A stretch of 25,926 bases of DNA from Welwitschia mirabilis (lineage: Eukaryota > Gnetophyta > Gnetopsida > Welwitschiales). This document shows positions 11,831 to 23,399 of this stretch, one piece after another (position 1 is the first letter of the stretch; every line of letters starts with the position of its first letter). The position numbers and the translations under genes are program-made. Below the pieces are notes generated by a model that did no database searches, was not told the DNA's origin, and saw nothing but the letters and a program-made list of their open reading frames with translations. The stretch is taken from assembly GCA_051453625.1 (NCBI GenBank), contig JBOZIK010000001.1, positions 6,251,797-6,277,722 on the forward strand. Reading direction: 5' to 3'.

Positions 11831-12530
11831 AGATATCCAAATAGCAAAAGACAGCAATAAGTTCATTAACTAAAATAGAGTATGTTGCAATGCTTGAAAC
11901 TAGTATACATGTTATTTATATAAAAATTTTGTGGAGATTATAAATATGTCATACAGAGGATTAATAAATCTATATGTGGATAATAAATATGTAATTCACA
12001 TAACAAATAATGCAAAGTTTATAACATAATAAAGCATATTATAACTGAAGTCCACGTGATACAGAAAATTATTGGGAATGGAGTGATAGATGCTTAATAC
12101 AATTAACAGATTGGATTGTAGACATTTCGAAAAGGCCATTTAACATATTAAAGTTTTAACAATCCATAGATCACTTGAGAGTAAGTAGCATTAAAAATAA
12201 AAAGTTGACTAAATGATTGGATATTTAATATTGAAAACTAATTTAACAACATTAATTTAAGATTGAAATTCTTCTCTCAGAACTCCAATTTTCTTTAGAT
12301 ATTTTTTCTTTCTAATTATTATTGTCATTCTGTTGATTTTGTTTTCTATCTATTATTATCATGGCCTTCTAAAATCTAAGTCAGGGATTATATTAAATTT
12401 ATAAAAACTTTGCATAGTATTGCAATTGATACTATCATATACTAGTATAAGCTATACTTTAGTATATAATATATCATCAATCTCATTCAACATCAAGTAG
12501 AGGAGGGGAGTATGGGATTCCCCATGATAG
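11830..12530 (+). mobile_element. Copia fragment C (RNase H end and polypurine tract)
   Basis: From 11839 the frame reads a stop-interrupted RNase H block: QKTAISSLTKIEYVAMLETS, in which the Copia Glu-Ala-Glu-Tyr is now Lys-Ile-Glu-Tyr. LYVDNKYVIHITNNAKF follows at about 11970-12020, the segment with the conserved Asp-Asn. A purine-rich tract, GTAGAGGAGGGGAG (12497-12510), and then TGTTAG at 12531 look like the primer tract and the start of the 3' LTR. Upstream pol is not readable. The element appears dead. Confidence 0.7.
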
Positions 12531-12920
12531 TGTTAGAGAATCCTTGATTAAGTTATTTTCCACAAAATTTTATCTATATAATAAATTCAATACTTTATTA
12601 ATATGGGAATCAATTTCCCATTATAAATAAAAGAAGTTAATATAATGTTAAAATTAGGGATTTAATATTAATGTAAACCTATAAAAAGGACATGTGTTAT
12701 TGAATAACATATGATAAGTTAATTTTACTTAGCTATTGAAGAACATAACATGTCCTTGGTTCTCATGATAATATATAGATCTTCATTGTTTAATGGACAT
12801 AGAATGTAAAGATCTTGAATCACATAAATCTGTTTATTTTTTATATTTCTTTTTTAAATTATTCATTTACTTTCACTTTCACGTACTTTGTAATTTTTCT
12901 TGCTAGTAGTATTAAAGGTG
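12531..12920 (+). repeat. Copia LTR (3' LTR of C, possibly also 5' LTR of D)
   Basis: Begins TGTTAGAGAATCC just after the polypurine tract of fragment C. The part from about 12690 to 12920 is similar, with many differences, to 17945-18183 downstream of Copia D. Shared landmarks in order are: acttAgCTATTGAAG, a TGTC/GTGTC block, AGATCT, ATGGACATA, AAAGATC, and a closing CACGTaCTTTGT / aaCGTGCTTTGT. The right end is approximate because I cannot fix a terminal CA or a primer-binding site. Confidence 0.6.
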
Positions 12921-15900
12921 GTTTTTGTCTGCTACATTTTTTTCCCTTCTGTTTTCCTTTTTTTTATTTTTTGTTAAAATAAGGATGAAATGACGGTGTA
13001 AGGTTACAAATTTTACAAAAGATTACTTTCTAAAAGGGTAACAATATTGAACTTGTAAATAACTAATATTGCGAAGTCCAATGGAGTTAAATCCAACATT
13101 TGCAAAATGAAGTGAAAGATATTTAATTGATAGAGATTAATCAAAAGCTTTTGGTGATAAACCTCATACAATACCTATGACGGAATTGAAAAAGCCAAAT
13201 TATAAAGTGTTAAAAGAGCATTCACCAATGCTTGTCTTTGAACATCCTTTCTAAAAGAATAACTGTTGGTATTTAGATGAAGTTATGTAATTTGTAAATA
13301 ATAAAATATTTAAAAACTAAATTATTTTGATGCACCAATTCTTTGAATTTCTTAGATTATAAGGTAGTTATTTTATGACTTATTTAAATGTATTCAATAA
13401 GCTAATCTTTCAATTAAAATTATTAGTTAATAAAACTTTAGACTAGGATCAATGTACAATGGTTATACGCATGCCTATTGAATCAAAAAATAACTCTATT
13501 ACTTTAATAAGATAAGATAGATTTATTTTTTTAGATAATAATTTCCTTTAGTGATATTATTAGAAGTGTTTTGAGTAAAAGGTTTAAATAAAGTTTATTG
13601 AATCTACATCTAAATCCTTACGTATGAAATATAAACTGAGAACATCTTAAATTTTTAAATCAATTAAAGAAATGAAATGTCTAAAGACAGAAGATACAAT
13701 TAAAATAATTAAACTATAATAGAGAGGTTGCCTATTCGTATTATATTATGATGAAGTATTATTAATCTCTTAGAAGATGAACACAAAAAGTAGGAATACT
13801 TTGGTTGAGGAGTAAAATGATTTTTTTTAAAATAATCTTCATGCACAAGAAGAAAAAGGTTATCTACATATGATGTCCTTAGATTTAAATATTGTTTAAA
13901 GTTTAGATCATGAAATCAAGTGTGTTATTTAATATGGCTCATCATAAGAAGTAGTTTATAAGTATCAATATTCCTCAGCAACTTTTGGTGTTAAAAATGT
14001 AAAACTTCAATTTCAAAATGAACCGAGTAGGAAATGTCATCACATTTGCCATGTGCCAAGTTTACCAAAAAAATTTGTTATTTGTTTGTATACTATTCTT
14101 GAACTTTCATCTCTCACTTCCAAATGAGATCTTATTATGAATGGCATAAAAGTTAAAGCTTTATATATTCTAGTTGGTAATACAATTGATTTTGTATTTA
14201 TAGTCTTTGAAAGGATTAATTTAGCACAAAATACTAAGCCATACAAATATTTTGATATAAGAAGGAAACATTATAAGTTGTATTTTTACTTTTTTTTCAT
14301 CTCTATGAAATTGTCTCTTTGAAAAACAAAAGTGATTTTTATAAAAGAAGTTCTTAATGCTTGTATAGAGTAACTTATTTATTCCTATCAATTGATTTAT
14401 TGTTGCAAATCTTAAATTTCATTTATTGAAAAATTCTCTAAAAATTCATAGCTAAATTGTTTAAGGTATAAGTTTGATGCATTTGAATAGTTTTAATACT
14501 TTATAAAACTTATTGAAATTAGATTGGAAAAAAGCTAATGTACTTACACACAAATAATAACAATGAATAAAGAAATAGTTCTGTTAAGCATGTAAAGAAA
14601 TATTTAAATAGAAAACCATTTTTAGAACTCCTAAGAAAAATAGTATTGTTAAGCATGTAAAGAGAACATTCATGGATAAGGTTAGATAAATGTCTCTAGA
14701 TGATTACTTATTATTCAATCAATTGTTCCTTATCTTCTGGACTTGACAGTTGATAAGCATTGTTTGTTTAATAAAAGTATGCAAAATGCAATAAAACTGT
14801 GCATTGAGATATTGGAAATACAAAGCTGCTTTAATCATTAATACGAGAGTAAACAAAGGGTTACTAAATACTAACTAAGATGGTTAGATCTCCAACTAGC
14901 TTAGGTCAAACTGTATTACCAAGATCAGCTCTTAACAATGATCAAATTAAATAATTTAGGTTGAAAATTGATACTTTAACTATTATATACGTAATATAAA
15001 TTATTTGGGAATAAAATAAAACATATAAAAGTTTAAGAAAATGCTGAAATAGTACTCAGTTCTAAACATTGCTAAGTATTCTAGCTCATGTTCAATTGCA
15101 TAAATAGGAGTGGAAATAAGAGAGATTATTTCTTCAAGTAATGCAACAACTTGCAACACGTTTTAGTCTGCAAACAAATCAATATGGCATTCAAAAGATA
15201 TCTTTTTAGATTTTCAATCATAACAATGCTAAATATTAAGCTTCTACGTATGCATATGGAAACATACTAATGAAAACAAGTGATTCCCCTTATAAGCAGC
15301 ACTAAATTTGGGGAGATGCCTATAACTAATTTCTAAGATGCACTGGAGCCTCCTCTTGTAGATCCTTTACTTAAATTCCTATTACTAGTCCTCTTTTGTA
15401 GTTTTACCCTTGTACCCTTTCATCCTTCTTTTATAATCTTGATTCTTGGCTTCTTGTTGGGTGGTTCTTCTTCTTGCTTCTTAAGAATAGCTACATAGGA
15501 GAGGTTATTTCTAAATCCTAGCTAACTTGTTCTTCTCCTTTTTCTTCATGCCAAGTGGCATTTGTACCTACAACAACTATTAAGAATACTATATAATATT
15601 AATTTGCAAACATACTAACTTAAATGACAAAATATTTACTAACTAACGAGAAAACATACATATAAGTAAGCATTAAACTATGTTAATTTTAGTAAGACTA
15701 ATCATGGACATTGTTGGTCATTAATGGTAAAATACCTAAAGAGTCTAGTTTGATAAGCCTATTGACTTAGACATTTAAGATTTTATTTTTCTCCCTCTTT
15801 CTCCTAATTATGATGTATGTGTGCATGTTCTCTTTAATCAAACATCAAAATAAGATTTCACATCTAAATAATGCATGCTTGATTAGGGGAAGGACATGTT

Positions 15901-17870
15901 CTCAAAGAATATAAACTTTAAAATCTTCGTAATGACATGGTTTTCTAAGAAACAAATAATTTTGCATAAGGTGATTCTAAAATAAGAGAACATAATAGAG
16001 AAATTATTCCATTTGAATTCTAGTAAAAAGTAATCAAGCTTGCAATAAAAGAAAAATGGATCTTATTGAAAGATATAAATGAATGTTCCCTAATCCACAA
16101 ATCTTGTCTAGAAAATCTAGTCAAGTTTCAAAGCCCTCTACAAGTTCTCTACTCTTTTAACTTTCTCTTGCTTTAGTTATTTTTCCACATATTAATGATG
16201 CTGATGATCCTCCAAATGTTGAAAAAGACAAACAAAAAAGACCATAAAAAGTGAAAAGATGCAATGGATATTAAGATGAAATACATTTATAAAAACAATA
16301 TATGGATTTTTTAATGGAACATCCAAAAGGTTAAAAAGTAGTTGGTTGCAACAGATTTTCAAGGAAAAGAATAATTTTGCAAGAAATATTAAAGAATGCA
16401 AAAATCATTTTGTAGCTAAAGATTCTCACAATTTAAAGGTGTAGATATTAATGAGGTTTCTCTTTTTTCGTCAAAGTAACTTTAGTTTGCTTTATACTAG
16501 CATTAGTGGTTGCATATGATTTTGAATTTGAGGATGTTAAGACTACATTTCTTAATGATTATCTTCAAGGAAAAATTTATATGCATCAGCCTGGTGGATA
16601 TATGACTCCTAAAAACAAGTATTTAGTTTGTCATCTACAGAAATTCTTATATGGTTTAAAGCAATACGCTAGAATGTGGTATAAAAGGTTTGACTATCAT
16701 ATGTCATCTTTAAATTAGTTAAGTTGTAAAGCAAACCATTTTTTGTATTATAAGAGATTTCCGTCTTTCTTTGTTATATTACTATTGTATGTAAATGACA
16801 TGATTGTTAGCAACAACAGGGAACTTATTAAGAAAGTCAAGAAATAACAAGAATTTCATATTGATGTGAGAGATCTAAGTTATGCTAATCATATCTAAGG
16901 TCTCAAAATTAACAAAATAAGGGATGCTAGAAAGTAATGGACAAGTCAAAAAGATATATCCTAAAGGTAGTAAAACTATTTGGAATGAAGATATGCTGAT
17001 ACTACAACAAGTGTCAAGGATGCATCACTACATAACTCTGGCTAGCATAAGACCCACCACATGCCACAATAGCAAAGTCTAAGTGGGAACCTTAGATCCA
17101 CATCAACTCCATGACAACTTTGAATAATATCACCCTTAGAGAAATCTCATTAAAATTAATAAGACATGGGTCAAATAAAGAAAATACATATGCACAATTG
17201 GGGAGTCACTATATGTGATGGTAAGAATGCAACTTAATTTAGCTTATGCTTTTGTATCAGTAAGAAATCTCATAATCCTAGTCTTAAACATTGAATTGCT
17301 ATAAGAAGAATTTTAAGATCTCTCTTATGAAATGTCTTTGTATTCATTTTGTTATCGAAATATTGGAAATGTAGCTTTGCATGGACCTGTTGGTGGCTTG
17401 ACCTATTTAAGCAAGAGATTCATAAATGTATAAATTAAGAACAAGATTTGTTTTTATTCAATGTGTAGCTATAATCAAATCACAAAGAAAGATAAATTAA
17501 TTATTGTAACTTCTACAATAAAAGCTAAACATGTTGCTTTATCTAAACGTTTGGAGAAGTTATTTATTTATAAAAGTAGCTCTTGAAAATTGGATTAGAA
17601 ATTAAAGATACTTGTATTGAAACTAAAGCATAATATGTCCCATGATAAATCATGCATTTCGTTGAAGGGAAAACATATCCAATACTACTACATTGAAAAT
17701 GCTATCAAAAAATGCTTAATACAAATGTGAGAAAATTACTATTACAAAAAATATTGCAGACTTGTCTGAAAAGTTTGTAACTATGCAAAAGTTTGATTAT
17801 TGTAGACCATCCTTGAGCTATTAAAGCTTTGAACATTGATAATGCCTTGGAAAAATCCTAAAGTGCGTCA
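12921..17870 (+). mobile_element. Copia element D, near full length but degenerate
   Basis: Remnants occur in Copia order on one strand. NNCWYLD (13258-13278) fits the protease active-site region, though the expected Asp-Ser-Gly is not kept. YKFDAFE (from 14467) through IEIRLEKS (to about 14535) fits the integrase core before the Asn-Gly-Gly-Glu region. About 16300-16860 is reverse transcriptase. VTSTIKAKHVALSKRLEKL (about 17506-17562) is RNase H, and TKNIADLSEKFVTMQKF (about 17740-17795) is the pol C-terminus. With the LTR-like ends at 12531 and 18183 the total is about 5.65 kb, normal for Copia. Only about 330 bp precede the protease, so gag is mostly missing. Stops and frameshifts are everywhere. 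Confidence 0.65.
16300..16860 (+). pseudogene. Copia D reverse transcriptase remnant
   Basis: The clearest coding remnant in the window. An RT N-terminal block (MEHPKG, stop, KVVGC) starts at about 16314, and CKNHFVAKDSHNLKV follows. An open stretch, 16506-16718, encodes DVKTTFLNDYLQGKIYMHQP and LVCHLQKFLYGLKQYARMWY, the palm segments of Copia RT. After a stop the same protein continues with FLYYKRF, LLLYVNDMIV and LIKKVKK. The catalytic YVDD is YVND here (16788-16799): the second metal-binding-pair Asp has become Asn. This substitution alone should abolish polymerisation, in addition to the stops. Confidence 0.85.
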
Positions 17871-18183
17871 CATGTATATAATAAAGAAGATAATATTAAA
17901 TTTTATTATTAACTTTGTTATACTATTGTAATCAATGGTACTCTATTCAAGGACATATAATGAATTGAATGTACTTGACTATTGAAGGATAAGATGTGTC
18001 ATTGATATTCTTAATAATAAAGAGATCTACACGATTTCATGGACATAAGATGGAAAGATCCCAAACCATGTAAATTTTGTCTACTTCTATTATTATTGTT
18101 ATTTCCCATTTTGTTACATATTCAATGCCTTTTACTTCTGGCTATTTTATAATTTTTCTAACGTGCTTTGTCCTATAGTTAGT
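17871..18183 (+). repeat. 3' LTR-like region of Copia D
   Basis: Follows the pol C-terminus and is similar to the LTR at 12690-12920 from about 17945 onward. The LTR start (TG) and polypurine tract are not recognisable, so the left boundary is approximate. Confidence 0.5.
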
Positions 18184-18189
18184 GAAGCC

Positions 18190-19860
18190 ATATGTATAGC
18201 AATAAATATAAAAGCTCAACTATTGTTCAAATTGAGCTTACTAATTAATGAGGTTAAGACCCTGACCGAAAAGCCCTTATAGATGTGGATTTATACTTTA
18301 ATGAGATAATTGCTATGGCTTTTCAATACATTGACCGTTTCAAGTTAACTCAATACATTGCTCTTTTGAATGAACCCAAGGATCATATAATGCATTACAG
18401 GTAGTAAAAATGAGTATCAAGTTGAGGGTTAGGTGAAACTCTTCATTCAATGTGAATTTTCAACTCAGTTAATTTTAGGATGCTGTAGAACTTCGAATAT
18501 TCCATTGTTTGAACGAGTTCTAAAATTTTTAAGACACTAGAACATCTCATGATGTATTGTTTAGTATTTGAGAATTTTACTTTCACAAGTCACGATTTCA
18601 AGTATACATTATATTTGTACAAATCTATTAAAAAACATGATTTAGTCCAAATGTTCCATCGTCCAAGTCATGTGATTTGTTTGCTGCTTTCAAGGGTAAG
18701 AACCAAAGGAAGTATTGACATTTTCCTTTATCTATTTAGCATCTCTAGCATTTACGTGATTTCAACCAAAAAATTTAACAACAATCACCCTGTCATTAGT
18801 TATCTTTCAAATTCCTTTATTTCTTTGCACGATACTATAGGTTAGTTAAATTCTTCTTCAAGCTTCTATTCAAGATCTCACAACTTTCAATAACTTCCCT
18901 AATTGGATTTGTTGTGTTGTGTAGCCTCTATTTTCAACCTCTATCGATGATATGTAGTTTCCCCCCACTTGCGATTCCTAGTTGCAGAAGATCCAACTTG
19001 AGATTTTTCTTTCCTTTTGACATTTGAATTTTTTAGTTAAAAAATAATTAAAGGCTCCAAGATTTTGCATGTTTAGATACTTTGATGAATGTTTTAAACC
19101 TTTTCATTTTTGTTTCAATTTTTATATATGTTTTAGGGAACCCTTATAACTAGCTAGGAGTTGGCAACCATTCATATTTCACACGTAATTGACAATTATG
19201 TAACCACTATTTGGCATTATCCTCTTTTTTGGTCCTATCTAACAATATTGTTTACTTTATTTAATACCACACTGACATTTGTTAAGAAGTACCAACTAGG
19301 AACTTAGCATTGAATCTTTTTAACATATGAACTAATAGAATTTTTTGCAACAAAAATAAGAAGATTAAATATTCTTAATGTTTAATTCAAAACATGTGGT
19401 TAAGTAATTTCATGTTTAAATAAGGTAGTTAATTAACAATGAAATAAAGAATAAAGATATTATGGGTTTTACATTGGTTAGATAGCTTAAGCCATAAACT
19501 TTATTTCATAAACATCAATCATGGTTCTTCTTATAGAACGTTACATATTCAAGATTAAGACGTGGAAGGGAAAGAGGTTTTAAACTTGAAAATTTTAGTG
19601 GTCATACCTCCACCTTAAAGTACAGCCACTCTAATCACCTAAACAAATGATTTAATTATACCTCAAGTCTCCTAGTGCATTATGTGTGACATCCAAAAAG
19701 TTTTAACCCCTTATATCTAACATTTTGGATGCAAGTTAACAACAGCTTGTATACTATAATAAGCTCTTAGGTAATGGTATAAGTTTAATGGTCTTATAAA
19801 GAGAAAATACTCTTAGATATGATGTAAACCATAGGGCCTATCCCAATGGATAAGTAGGAT
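18190..19860. other. Spacer, nothing recognised
   Basis: I find no domain on either strand. The plus-strand frame at 18549-18845 (98 codons) matches no family I know, lacks a supporting context and is most likely chance. The upstream parts of Copia E may once have been here but are not readable. Confidence 0.35.
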
Positions 19861-20730
19861 AATAGACTCATTATATGCAAACGACATGCTTGACATTGAT
19901 AAGATGTTAGTTGTCAGCAATGATATCTATGAGATTCATTTACTTAAAAGAGAGGTTAAAAAAAACATCTCTACACAAAACTCATATGTAACAATTTTTC
20001 GATGATATTAATTTCTAATTATAAGACGCATCCAAAGCTATGGTTTGATTAACGTGAATATGTTGCCAGTGTCCTTAAATGGTTTAATATCATTGATTGT
20101 ACTCTTATTAGCACTCCAATAACAATGCCTTTTGAAATCTCTAACCACAATTATCTCACACGGCAAAAGAAAACATCCCACAAACTATAGTTATAATGAA
20201 GTTTGATATATACTATAATTTGTAACAAGCCTGTTAGCTTATTTAACAAGAATTGTAACAACTTTAACAGCCACAGGTCTTTGGTTTGTCGTCATTCCTC
20301 CCGGACTACAATTGGTTTTATAGCAATTGAAAAAAGTCACACCTTTGGTTACGTCTCTCATATGTTCTCAACTAGCCATCTTGTTGCCTAGTTGTTGTAC
20401 ACTGGTTAACCATATGAGCAAACTATACAACCCTTACAAAGATAAGTAAATAACTGATTGGTTGACACATTATTACTCTACTATTCATTTGCCTGACCAT
20501 GCAAACATATCCTTGTTGAACAAGGCACATTACTGATAAAGCACCACTTTGTTAGCCAAACATTGGAAACGAAACAACTAGATGCATGCATCATTGATAC
20601 ACACAAATCTTATTGATTTTCCAAGTGTAAAACATTAATTACACAATGTTCACATACAATTCTAGACATGATGCTGGAAAGCATTACATCTTTTGGAATT
20701 GTTAGACAAGTATCATGTAGGAGATTGCTG
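19860..20730 (+). mobile_element. Copia fragment E (RT end to polypurine tract)
   Basis: LYANDML at about 19871-19891 corresponds to the RT YVDDM motif with two substitutions, followed by MLVVSNDIYEIHLLKREVKK. After a frameshift, KLWFD-stop-REYVASVLKWFNIIDC and LISTPITMPFEISNHNY (20035-20178) match the Copia segment linking RT to RNase H. RTTIGFIA (about 20290-20330) resembles the start of RNase H. A tract ATGTAGGAGATTGCTG (20715-20730) resembles the polypurine tract plus TG start of a 3' LTR. Sequence before 19860 does not read as RT, so the element is 5'-truncated or deleted. Confidence 0.7.
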
Positions 20731-20973
20731 TTTGTAACATCACCATAGACATCACCTTCTTTGGAGGGTTTTATGTGATAGTCTTTGGCATAATCAAAGT
20801 ATAGTTTTTATGTTTGTATTTATAGGTAGAAATAGAAATAGAGAAATCAAGTAAGTTGTTAGCTGATAACAGTAGCTAATCCAGATGCATAAGGATAATG
20901 ATAAAATTTCAGCCAAAGTATGTTGCATGAATGGTTTATTTTCCTATGGTTAATAAAGGAAAATAACACATGG

Positions 20974-21100
20974 NNNNNNNNNNNNNNNNNNNNNNNNNNN
21001 NNNNNNNNNNNNNNNNNNNNNNNNNNNNNNNNNNNNNNNNNNNNNNNNNNNNNNNNNNNNNNNNNNNNNNNNNNNNNNNNNNNNNNNNNNNNNNNNNNNN
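20974..21100. other. Assembly gap, 127 N
   Basis: Run of N. Any reading frame across it is an artefact. Confidence 1.
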
Positions 21101-22060
21101 TTTTTCGTACTGTAATGCTTTGCTATTTCATTTGCTTTTGTAACAACTCTCAAAATCATTAAAACTGTTGTACTCCTCAAGGAACAAAATCACAGAGACA
21201 TGCAAACATTTACAAAAAACATGATAGTTTACATCAAAGTATACAGACTGCATCATCCAACTTGCACTATAAGTTGTTAAATGCATGCAGTGGTAATGAT
21301 TCAGTTGTGGGTCATAGAAGCCAATACGATTAATTCACGCTGAATGGTTAACAGATTACATACATTTGACCAAAATAAATATAAAGCTGAATTCAGCTTG
21401 CTGATTCAAAAGAGACAAAAAGCATAAGCAAAGTCAACAAATTTTCTATGAGCCAAATTATTCAAAGTTATATCAAAAACAGATGAAAATCTCAAGGCAG
21501 CGGCCACTAATAAGGCCTTATGGAGGCTAAGGCATTGAATCAAAGTAGTTTCTAAACTGTAATCACAAAAATTATGTCAGCACGACAGTGGTTTGGATCT
21601 GTGTGAAGAAACCTCTATGTAATATGTGAAGCTTCCAATATATTAAATGCAATACCCCGTACAATTTGATTTCTTTCATAATTCAGCCCTACATCTCAAA
21701 AGCCAGCTACCTCAGACAATAACGATAAATCAAGATAAATGGAAAAATCCTGCTTTAAGCTGAGAATTAAAAAATAGCCAATGCACAATCTCAGGTGCAT
21801 GTACTAAAATAGAAATATTCACCAAATTTGTTCCACTTGCAATTTTTGACGTTATAAAAAAGAAACAGTACTCAATGAAAGGCATGCCTCCTGCAAAAAG
21901 AAGCCTGAACATTCTTCAGGCATTCAGACAAATATTTCAAGATTCCATTGAACAACTCCTCTTGAAAGTTTATAAAAAACATGGAAATACATCATTTCGC
22001 AGATCCTTTGAAACAATTGTACACCCAATACTGAATTAAGAATAATAGTCAGGTGGAAAG
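21101..22060 (-). other. Probable 3' UTR or downstream flank of bystin
   Basis: This stretch is less AT-rich and more complex than the rest of the window. It follows the bystin stop codon on the minus strand and has no long frame or retroelement motif. A minus-strand AATAAA (plus-strand TTTATT, 20935-20940) lies beyond the gap and could be a poly(A) signal, but nothing proves the transcript reaches it. Confidence 0.4.
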
Positions 22061-22150
22061 TAAGAAAGACTCAATCTTCCATAGGCACTGCTGGAATGGC
22101 CCATCAGTCTTCTTCAATTGCCTTAAGAACAGAAACTGGGGATAGTCAAT
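22061..22150 (-). pseudogene. Broken tandem copy of bystin last exon
   Basis: A direct repeat of 22177-22260 with a 116 bp period. On the minus strand it reads SPVSVLKAIEED, then a stop, then W and PAVPMED plus the same terminal TGA. The stop (22104-22106) is a CGA-to-TGA change at the Arg of the conserved DRWD. The acceptor AG present before the intact copy is not conserved here (the sequence before TCCCC is GACTA). It lies in the 3' untranslated side of the gene and cannot serve as the normal last exon. Confidence 0.85.
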
Positions 22151-22186
22151 AGTCAAAGTAATATTTGGATGGGCAGTAAGAAAGAC

Positions 22187-22260
22187 TCAATCTTCCATAG
22201 GCACTGCCGGAACATCCCATCGGTCTTCTTCTATAGGCTTAATAACAGAAACTGGGGACA
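22187..22260 (-). CDS. BYSL: Bystin, last coding exon
   Basis: Bystin acts in pre-40S ribosome assembly. The minus strand reads, after two bases completing a codon, SPVSVIKPIEEDRWDVPAVPMED and then TGA (22187-22189). I recall the charged EEDRWD-x-P-x-VPMEE/D tail as the normal end of plant bystin. The exon is 74 nt and open. Its acceptor is TTTTTAG just upstream (22261-22267), and it starts in phase 1, which pairs with the one extra base left at the end of the exon 25553-25622. A branch-site-like TTCTTTGAC is at 22269-22277. Exact exon start is inferred, since a CCCCAG seven bases in is an alternative acceptor. Confidence 0.85.
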
Positions 22261-22489
22261 CTAAAAAGGTCAAAGAAAACTACACAGGAATATAGCCATT
22301 GCTATGATACAGAAAATCTACTGAAAACTACAGTATAAATGAGCTTCAGTGTTTTATCGATCCAAATATTTACATTCACAATTTACGTTCACAAATTAAC
22401 TTCTGAAACTATGATCAACAGGAAAGTGAAATCTACAGATCACATTTCTGCACAAAAAACTGAAAATATCAATGAGGGCAAAGAGAAAA

Positions 22490-22753
22490 ATCCCTCTATA
22501 AAATTCTCTCCAAATTCTTGGCTAATAGGATTAAAACAATATTTCAAGCTTGGTTTATAAGGAACAAGCAGGGTTTATTAAAGGGAGGCAAATCGCAGAT
22601 CAGGCAATGTTGGTGTAAGAATTAATCCATTCAGCAATACATTGGAACAAAAAGCAAACAGCTTTGAAATTAGACATTAGTAAAACATATGATAGGATTA
22701 ATTGGAATTACATAAGTTTAGTACAAGAAGGAATGAAGTTTCCAAAAAATTGG
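22490..22753 (+). mobile_element. LINE reverse transcriptase fragment (N-terminal palm)
   Basis: Reads SLYKILSKFLANRIKTIFQ, a frameshift near 22560, then EQAGFIKGRQIADQAMLV, a stop, ELIHSAIHW and LKLDISKTYDRINWNYI. These match the conserved LINE (L1 clade) RT segment up to the first catalytic Asp (KLDISK at about 22664-22681). The downstream active-site motif would fall in the N gap that starts at 22754. The endonuclease and upstream RT are missing. The insertion lies inside the last bystin intron, antisense to the gene. Confidence 0.85.
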
Positions 22754-23348
22754 NNNNNNNNNNNNNNNNNNNNNNNNNNNNNNNNNNNNNNNNNNNNNNN
22801 NNNNNNNNNNNNNNNNNNNNNNNNNNNNNNNNNNNNNNNNNNNNNNNNNNNNNNNNNNNNNNNNNNNNNNNNNNNNNNNNNNNNNNNNNNNNNNNNNNNN
22901 NNNNNNNNNNNNNNNNNNNNNNNNNNNNNNNNNNNNNNNNNNNNNNNNNNNNNNNNNNNNNNNNNNNNNNNNNNNNNNNNNNNNNNNNNNNNNNNNNNNN
23001 NNNNNNNNNNNNNNNNNNNNNNNNNNNNNNNNNNNNNNNNNNNNNNNNNNNNNNNNNNNNNNNNNNNNNNNNNNNNNNNNNNNNNNNNNNNNNNNNNNNN
23101 NNNNNNNNNNNNNNNNNNNNNNNNNNNNNNNNNNNNNNNNNNNNNNNNNNNNNNNNNNNNNNNNNNNNNNNNNNNNNNNNNNNNNNNNNNNNNNNNNNNN
23201 NNNNNNNNNNNNNNNNNNNNNNNNNNNNNNNNNNNNNNNNNNNNNNNNNNNNNNNNNNNNNNNNNNNNNNNNNNNNNNNNNNNNNNNNNNNNNNNNNNNN
23301 NNNNNNNNNNNNNNNNNNNNNNNNNNNNNNNNNNNNNNNNNNNNNNNN
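22754..23348. other. Assembly gap, 595 N
   Basis: Run of N within the LINE. It hides the rest of the reverse transcriptase palm. Apparent frames across it are artefacts. Confidence 1.
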
Positions 23349-23399
23349 CTTCTATTTAATGCAATGTTATGTTTCACCTAATCACTAATAGTGAAAAAG

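Noticed and set aside
15300-15560. Possible minus-strand exon (EEEPPNKKPRIKIIKEG)
   Set aside because: A low-complexity charged stretch with stops nearby, located inside Copia D. No exon boundaries or family match.
18549-18845. 98-codon plus-strand frame
   Set aside because: Longest gap-free frame, but I see no domain, composition shift or exon signal. Consistent with chance.
22664-23388. Long frames of more than 200 codons on both strands
   Set aside because: They consist almost wholly of N. Only the first 30 codons on the plus strand (LINE RT) are real sequence.
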